Shown here in pieces: positions 59,431-64,000 of a stretch of DNA of 64,000 bases. Under the pieces are notes generated by a model, which ran no database searches, had not been told where the DNA came from, and saw only the letters and a list, made by a program, of their open reading frames with translations. Source of the DNA: DATJGR01 sp963812255 (lineage in GTDB: Bacteria > Pseudomonadota > Gammaproteobacteria > Pseudomonadales > Azotimanducaceae); contig CAWEUM010000005.1 of NCBI GenBank assembly GCA_963812255.1, positions 1,984,001-2,048,000 of the forward strand, written 5' to 3'. Position 1 is the stretch's first letter. Each line of letters begins with the position of its first letter. The position numbers and the translations under genes were made by a program.

Positions 59431-60076
59431 GATCCTTCTTCGTTTGGCGAGCCGCTCGCTCCTTTGCGACCAGAAAATCGACGACCGCAAGGCGATCGAC
59501 GTTGCCTCCGGTCAAGTGCTGACCATACACCGTATATTTGCCATCGACGATCAGCGTCGGCACGCCTGTCAGACGATACATGCGTCCCTGTGCATCCGCC
59601 TGCTGGACTTTGCTGCGAACACCGAAGGAGTTGAGCACCTTCAGAAATTCCTCGTTATCGATTCCGGCCGACTCCTTGAACACGCCTGCAAGCACCGCCG
59701 GATCCTCCGGATTCAGGCCCTTCAAGTGAATCGCTTCGAAGATCGGTTCGTTGACCTTGTCGACGACGCCGAGAGCTTGCGCGGCATAGTATGCCTGCGC
59801 GAGAATCACCCAGTCCTTGCGGAACACCGCAGGAATACGCCGAAACAAGACGTCCGGTTGCTGTCGCGCACGCCACGCTTCAATCGACGGTTCAAATTCG
59901 AAGCAATGAGGGCAGCCGTAGGAAAATATTTCCACGACTTCGATCCTCTTCGGGTCCGCCGTTTCGACAGGGATTGGCAACAGATCATAGTTATCGCCCA
60001 CCTCGAACGCATCGGCCAGCGCAGACTGCGCCGACAGAGCCATTAATACGGCGAGCCCAGCAACGATCTTCGTCAT
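59414..60076 (-). CDS. dsbA: Periplasmic thiol:disulfide interchange protein DsbA
   Basis: 220 residues. Signal peptide AGLAVLMALSAQSALA, then the thioredoxin fold with the redox motif FSYGCPHCFEFEP (CPHC, ~54-57) and cis-Pro loop TGVPTLIV. The helical insertion lies between. DsbA oxidises cysteine pairs in exported proteins and is re-oxidised by DsbB. It follows the cytochrome c4 gene by 66 bp on the same strand, the usual order in gammaproteobacteria. Confidence 0.94.
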   Translation of the reverse strand: MTKIVAGLAVLMALSAQSALADAFEVGDNYDLLPIPVETADPKRIEVVEIFSYGCPHCFEFEPSIEAWRARQQPDVLFRRIPAVFRKDWVILAQAYYAAQALGVVDKVNEPIFEAIHLKGLNPEDPAVLAGVFKESAGIDNEEFLKVLNSFGVRSKVQQADAQGRMYRLTGVPTLIVDGKYTVYGQHLTGGNVDRLAVVDFLVAKERAARQTKKDHASAQ

Positions 60077-60142
60077 TCACAATTCCTCGAGACAGGACTA
60101 GCGAGCCACAGATTCAGCTGGTTTGACCACAAACGCGACGGT

Positions 60143-60751
60143 TTAGTGCAAACCCTGAATGTAGCTCGCGAGAGACTTGATTTCGGTGTCGGTGAGGCCG
60201 TTGGCGACTTGGCGCATCGCCTCGCCATAGGCTTCGTCGGTCTTGCGGGCGCCTTCACGGTATGCGACCAATTGGGGAACGACGTAATCGGATCGCTGCC
60301 CGCCCAGATGAGGGAAACCCGCAGGTGCATTGCCTGACCCAGTCGGCGTGTGGCACGCCGTGCAGGCGGGAACCGATTTCTGTGCGATGCCGCCCCGATA
60401 GATCTGCTCACCGGCTGCAATCAGTTCGCCTTCTGCTTGCCCGACCGGCGCGGGCATCGCGGAAAAGTATGCAGCCAGGTTGGCCAGATCAGACTCGGAC
60501 AGATTCGTCAGCTGACCCGCCATCAATGCCACTTCGCGAACGCCAGACTTGATCATCTGCAACTGGGCCTTCAGATAACGCTGATTCTGTCCCGCGAGAT
60601 TCGGCGTGCCCGGTACCAATGCCACCCCGTCCTGCCCATGGCAGGCCCCGCAGGGCGTCGCCAGAGCCTTACCCGCTTCTGCGTCGCCTCCCGCCAGTGC
60701 AGGTGCCGGGATAAGGACACACAATCCCATGAGGAACCACTTCGTGAGCAT
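60143..60751 (-). CDS. Di-haem cytochrome c4
   Basis: 202 residues from ATG 60751; nine further codons exist upstream but a Met at 60751 opens the signal peptide WFLMGLCVLIPAPALAG. Two haem-binding motifs, CGACH (~34) and CTACH (~132), sit in two similar halves, each with a Met region (LQMIKSG; YGEAMRQVANGLT). It is a periplasmic membrane-associated electron carrier to terminal oxidases. It is divergent from engB with 60 bp between starts. Confidence 0.93.
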   Translation of the reverse strand: MLTKWFLMGLCVLIPAPALAGGDAEAGKALATPCGACHGQDGVALVPGTPNLAGQNQRYLKAQLQMIKSGVREVALMAGQLTNLSESDLANLAAYFSAMPAPVGQAEGELIAAGEQIYRGGIAQKSVPACTACHTPTGSGNAPAGFPHLGGQRSDYVVPQLVAYREGARKTDEAYGEAMRQVANGLTDTEIKSLASYIQGLH

Positions 60752-60811
60752 AGCTTTGTTAGACTTAACGACTCTCAAAAGGCGCGCGGATTATATACCA
60801 ACGTGGCTGGA

Positions 60812-61435
60812 ATGGGTGGTCACCCCGACCGCATCGAGGCGCGCTTTTCGACCAGCGCGCCGACGCTCGAGGAGTGTCCTGACGCCAGCGCGCCGGAAGT
60901 CGCGATCGCGGGCCGTTCCAATTCGGGGAAGTCGAGCGTGCTGAACCAGCTGACGCGCAATCGACAGCTCGCGCGGACCAGCAAAACCCCAGGCCGCACG
61001 CAACTGCTGAACTTTTTCGAGACCAGTCTCGGTGGGCGTCTCGTCGATCTGCCAGGCTACGGCTATGCGCGCGTCGCGAAAAGCCAGAAGCGTGTCTGGG
61101 AAAACAGTGTCGAAGACTACCTGGCGCGACGTGAGAGTCTCGTTGGGGTCGTGCTGGTGATGGACATCCGACACCCATTCGAGCCGTTCGATGCGATGAT
61201 GATCAACTGGGCCACCGAAACCGACCTGCCGCTGCACGTACTGTTGAACAAGGCGGACAAACTCAAGCATGGCGCACGCAGGCAGGCGCTTCGAACCGCG
61301 CAGCAACGTCTGGGATCGCCTCAGTTTTCAGTGCAGCTGTTTTCCGCGCAATCGGGGCTCGGTCGCGAACAGGCCATCGAGAAGCTGAGCTTCTGGCTGA
61401 CACCGATCACCGATACGCTCGAGACCGCCGGATAA
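60812..61435 (+). CDS. engB: Ribosome-biogenesis GTP-binding protein EngB/YsxC
   Basis: 207 residues (ATG 60812; GTG 60803 is an alternative). All G motifs are visible: G1 AGRSNSGKSS, G2 TSKTPGRTQ, G3 VDLPGYGYA, G4 LNKADKL and a G5-like SAQSG. It assists assembly of the large ribosomal subunit and is usually essential. Its location beside polA is the common gammaproteobacterial arrangement. The longer upstream frame is antisense to the cytochrome gene. Confidence 0.95.
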   Translation: MGGHPDRIEARFSTSAPTLEECPDASAPEVAIAGRSNSGKSSVLNQLTRNRQLARTSKTPGRTQLLNFFETSLGGRLVDLPGYGYARVAKSQKRVWENSVEDYLARRESLVGVVLVMDIRHPFEPFDAMMINWATETDLPLHVLLNKADKLKHGARRQALRTAQQRLGSPQFSVQLFSAQSGLGREQAIEKLSFWLTPITDTLETAG

Positions 61436-61441
61436 GACAGC

Positions 61442-61469
61442 GCGCCGATCTGATCTCGGTCAGATGCGC
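61442..61469. terminator. Hairpin in the convergent engB/polA gap
   Basis: ATCTGA and TCAGAT pair around TCTCGG, and the stem extends with GCGC on both sides after a 2-nt bulge. It fills nearly the whole 35-bp gap between the two convergent stops, so it could end transcription in either direction; it lacks a T-run, so intrinsic termination is uncertain. Confidence 0.4.
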
Positions 61470-61470
61470 G

Positions 61471-64000
61471 TCAGTGCGCTTCGTCCCAGTTTCGGCCGCA
61501 TCCGACGTCGACAACCAACGCCACATCGAGCTCTGCAGCCGACTCCATGCGCGCAACGACGCCCGCTTTCAGTGCTTCGATGTTCGCATCATCCACTTCG
61601 AAGATCAGCTCGTCATGCACCTGCATGATCATTACCGCACCGATGCCTCCCTCGCCGATCCATCGATCCACGACGATCATCGCGCGCTTGATGATGTCGG
61701 CAGCGGTACCTTGCATCGGTGCATTGATCGCGGTCCGTTCCGCTGCCTGACGCCGCATCCCGTTGGCGGCGTTGATTTCGGGCAAGTACAGCCTCCGACC
61801 GAACACCGTCTCGACGTAGCCACGCTGCGCTGCGCCAGCGCGCACCCCCTCCATGTAATCCTTGACGCCCGGGTAACGCGCGAAATACCTTTCGATGTAT
61901 TCTTGGGCAACTCCGCGACCCACACCGAGTTGACGGCCCAGCCCAAATGCAGACATGCCGTAGATGAGTCCGAAATTTATCGCCTTCGCGCTGCGGCGCT
62001 GGTCTGCGGAGACGGCATCCAGTGGCACGCCGAATACCTCTGAGGCCGTTGCTTGGTGCACATCCTGCCCCTCTGCGAAGGCGCGCCGCAGGCCGACGTC
62101 TCCCGACAGGTGGGCCATTATCCGAAGCTCAATCTGCGAATAGTCCGCTGCGACGAGCGTTCGGCCCGCCGGCGCGACGAACGCCTGTCGAATGCGTCGG
62201 CCTTCCGCCGTCCTCACCGGAATGTTCTGCAGGTTGGGGTCCGCCGAAGACAATCGCCCCGTCGCGGCGACCGCCTGGTGATATGACGTATGGATGCGGT
62301 GCGTGTGCGGATTGATCTGCAGCGGGAGCTTGTCAGTGTACGTCGACTTCAATTTGGTGAGGCTTCGATAATCCAGGATGACGCGTGGCAAGGGATAGTC
62401 GAGCGCCAGTTCCGCGAGCACCGGCTCCGCGGTAGACGGTTGTCCACCCGGTGTTTTGCGCAACACAGGAAGGCCAAGCTTGTCGTGCAGAATTATTTGA
62501 AGTTGCTTCGGTGAATCGAGATTGAATCGCTCGCCGGCAAGCTCGAACGCTTCACCTGCGAGCGCCTCGATACGATTCGCCAGCTCACCGCTTTGCGCGC
62601 TGAGCAATGCTCCATCGACCATCGCGCCGGTACGTTCCATTCGTGACAGCACGCCAACCAATGGCATCTCGATTTCATCGAATACCGATTTCAGCCGAGG
62701 TTCAGCCTCGAGCTTCGGCCACAACACTTCATGCAGCCGGAGCGCAAAGTCGGCCCGTTCACCCGCATACTGCGTCGCGCGATCGATCTCGACCGCATCG
62801 AACGTGATCTGCTTCGCGCCCTTTCCGGCGATGTCTTGGAAACTGACGCATGTGAGGCCGAGATGTCGTTGCGCGAGGTCGACGATGTCGTGGCGTGACG
62901 CCACGCTATCGAGCACATAACTTTCAAGCATTGTATCGAACGCGATGCCATTGAGCTCGACGTCATAGCGTTCCAGCACGTTCTTGGCGAATTTCGGATT
63001 GTGTCCAACCTTCTCGAGTTGGCCATCCTCCAGCGCTACTTTGAGACGCCGAATTACTTCATCGCGCGGAAGCTGTACCGGCACATCAGGGTAATCATGC
63101 CCAACCGGGATGTATGCGGCGTGACCTGGCTCGGTCGCGATGGCAATTCCGACCAGATCCGACTGCATGTAATCAGGTCCGGTGGTCTCCACGTTGAGCG
63201 ACAGCCGCCGCGCCGCGCGCATGCGTTTGATCCAAAGCTCGAGCGCCTGCCAATCGACGATGGTTTCGTAATGCTCGGCCGCATCCATTTCATCGCGATT
63301 CGCGACATCGTCTTCAGTTAGCTCATCGAGCCATGGCTTGAATTCGAACTTCCCGAATAGTTCCTTCAGCCCGGCGACATCGACCGCATTGGGAGTCAGC
63401 GCGTCGATGCCGACGTCCAAACTCACGTCGCACTTGATCGTTGCGAGTTGCTTCGACAAAGGCAGCAAAGAGAGGCTCGCCCTCAGATTCTCACCAACCT
63501 TTCCCGAGACATCCTGCGCGCGCGCCATGACGTCTTCGAGATGGCCGTATTCGCTGATCCATTTCGCAGCGGTCTTTGGGCCGACCTTCGGTACGCCGGG
63601 AATGTTGTCGGATGCATCGCCCATCAACGCCAGATAGTCGACGATTCGCTCCGGCGGTACGCCGAACTTCGCGATCACCCCCTCACGATCGAGCCGCTTG
63701 TCGGTCATCGTATCGATCAGCGTGACATGGTCGCTAACCAATTGCGCGATGTCTTTGTCGGACGTCGATATCACGACGTCGCGCCTCTTGGTTGTCGCCT
63801 CGCGTGCCAGCGTCCCGATCACGTCATCGGCTTCGACGCCCTCGACGATCAGTAGCGGCAGACCCATCGCCCGAATGATGTCGTGAATTGGCGCGATTTG
63901 GGCGCGCAGGTCATCCGGCAACGCGGGACGGTTGGCCTTGTACTCCGCGAATAGCTCGTTGCGAAACGACCGACCCTTGGCGTCGAACACCACCGCGATC
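61471..64000 (-). CDS. polA: DNA polymerase I (5' partial), proofreading site degenerate
   Basis: The frame is open to the right edge, so the first residues are missing; 842 codons are visible. The 5'-nuclease domain (DKDIAQLV, ALMGDASDNIPGVPKVGPKTA) is followed by a 3'-5' exonuclease-like domain and an intact polymerase domain: motif A DYSQIELRIMAHLS, motif B RRSAKAINFGLIYGMSAFGL, motif C MQVHDEL. In the exonuclease domain, three of the E. coli carboxylates are replaced: D355 is Asn (SLNVETTG), D424 is Ala (NPKFAKN) and D501 is Arg (YAGERAD); E357 is kept. Proofreading should therefore be absent. Converges on engB. Confidence 0.95.
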   Translation of the reverse strand, partial: IAVVFDAKGRSFRNELFAEYKANRPALPDDLRAQIAPIHDIIRAMGLPLLIVEGVEADDVIGTLAREATTKRRDVVISTSDKDIAQLVSDHVTLIDTMTDKRLDREGVIAKFGVPPERIVDYLALMGDASDNIPGVPKVGPKTAAKWISEYGHLEDVMARAQDVSGKVGENLRASLSLLPLSKQLATIKCDVSLDVGIDALTPNAVDVAGLKELFGKFEFKPWLDELTEDDVANRDEMDAAEHYETIVDWQALELWIKRMRAARRLSLNVETTGPDYMQSDLVGIAIATEPGHAAYIPVGHDYPDVPVQLPRDEVIRRLKVALEDGQLEKVGHNPKFAKNVLERYDVELNGIAFDTMLESYVLDSVASRHDIVDLAQRHLGLTCVSFQDIAGKGAKQITFDAVEIDRATQYAGERADFALRLHEVLWPKLEAEPRLKSVFDEIEMPLVGVLSRMERTGAMVDGALLSAQSGELANRIEALAGEAFELAGERFNLDSPKQLQIILHDKLGLPVLRKTPGGQPSTAEPVLAELALDYPLPRVILDYRSLTKLKSTYTDKLPLQINPHTHRIHTSYHQAVAATGRLSSADPNLQNIPVRTAEGRRIRQAFVAPAGRTLVAADYSQIELRIMAHLSGDVGLRRAFAEGQDVHQATASEVFGVPLDAVSADQRRSAKAINFGLIYGMSAFGLGRQLGVGRGVAQEYIERYFARYPGVKDYMEGVRAGAAQRGYVETVFGRRLYLPEINAANGMRRQAAERTAINAPMQGTAADIIKRAMIVVDRWIGEGGIGAVMIMQVHDELIFEVDDANIEALKAGVVARMESAAELDVALVVDVGCGRNWDEAH

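Overview
The window is GC-rich and densely coded, with genes on both strands and gaps that are usually under 100 bp. The right edge reads polA - engB - cytochrome c4 - dsbA - endonuclease/exonuclease/phosphatase. That order is familiar from Pseudomonas-like gammaproteobacteria. A PhaR regulator, a DNA polymerase II and a polyamine-use gene set fit the same assignment. I infer an environmental, metabolically versatile gammaproteobacterium and would not name a genus. No insertion sequence, phage, CRISPR array or rRNA was found; there is one tRNA, tRNA-Arg(CCG).

Layout. 0-4.3 kb: a periplasmic binding protein (cut by the window edge), a membrane sensor with a degenerate class III cyclase domain, and an MscS channel with a degenerate cyclic-nucleotide-binding domain. 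4.4-10.3 kb: orphan ParA ATPase, CaiB-type CoA transferase with a hot-dog dehydratase, a lipoprotein, a fused Ogt-AlkA repair protein and an acyl-CoA dehydrogenase. 10.3-13.2 kb: a GtrA/GtrB/GT-C glycosylation cassette. 13.2-15.5 kb: SRPBCC and ArsR genes behind a palindrome, and a GPH-family symporter. 15.6-18.4 kb: a decay zone with a wrecked TetM/OtrA-like gene, DUF1330 and HxlR genes around a palindrome, a probably frameshifted cupin, an internally deleted GNAT gene and the tRNA. 18.6-25.2 kb: a large membrane-anchored coiled-coil protein, a cytochrome c / lactone-oxidase pair and an IorAB-like molybdenum hydroxylase. 25.3-31.4 kb: small-molecule enzymes, among them a glutathione peroxidase with an in-frame TGA at the catalytic position followed by a SECIS-like hairpin. 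31.4-37.1 kb: polB and a marR-emrA-emrB efflux operon with a visible promoter and operator. 37.2-43.5 kb: amidase, esterase, phosphoesterase and a second coiled-coil protein with a helix-hairpin-helix tail. 43.8-56.5 kb: gpsA and a polyamine island (aminotransferase, gamma-glutamylpolyamine synthetase and oxidase, PotFABC-like ABC importer, spermidine dehydrogenase) and an amidohydrolase lipoprotein. 56.7-64 kb: alpha/beta hydrolase, DUF6489, phaR, then the polA-proximal core block.

The strongest observation is the selenocysteine-type glutathione peroxidase at 28807-29289, which a standard gene caller would truncate at the TGA. Next come the cyclase/channel pair in which both nucleotide-handling domains have lost key residues, a DNA polymerase I whose proofreading site has lost three of four metal-binding carboxylates, and the decaying ribosomal-protection-type GTPase gene.
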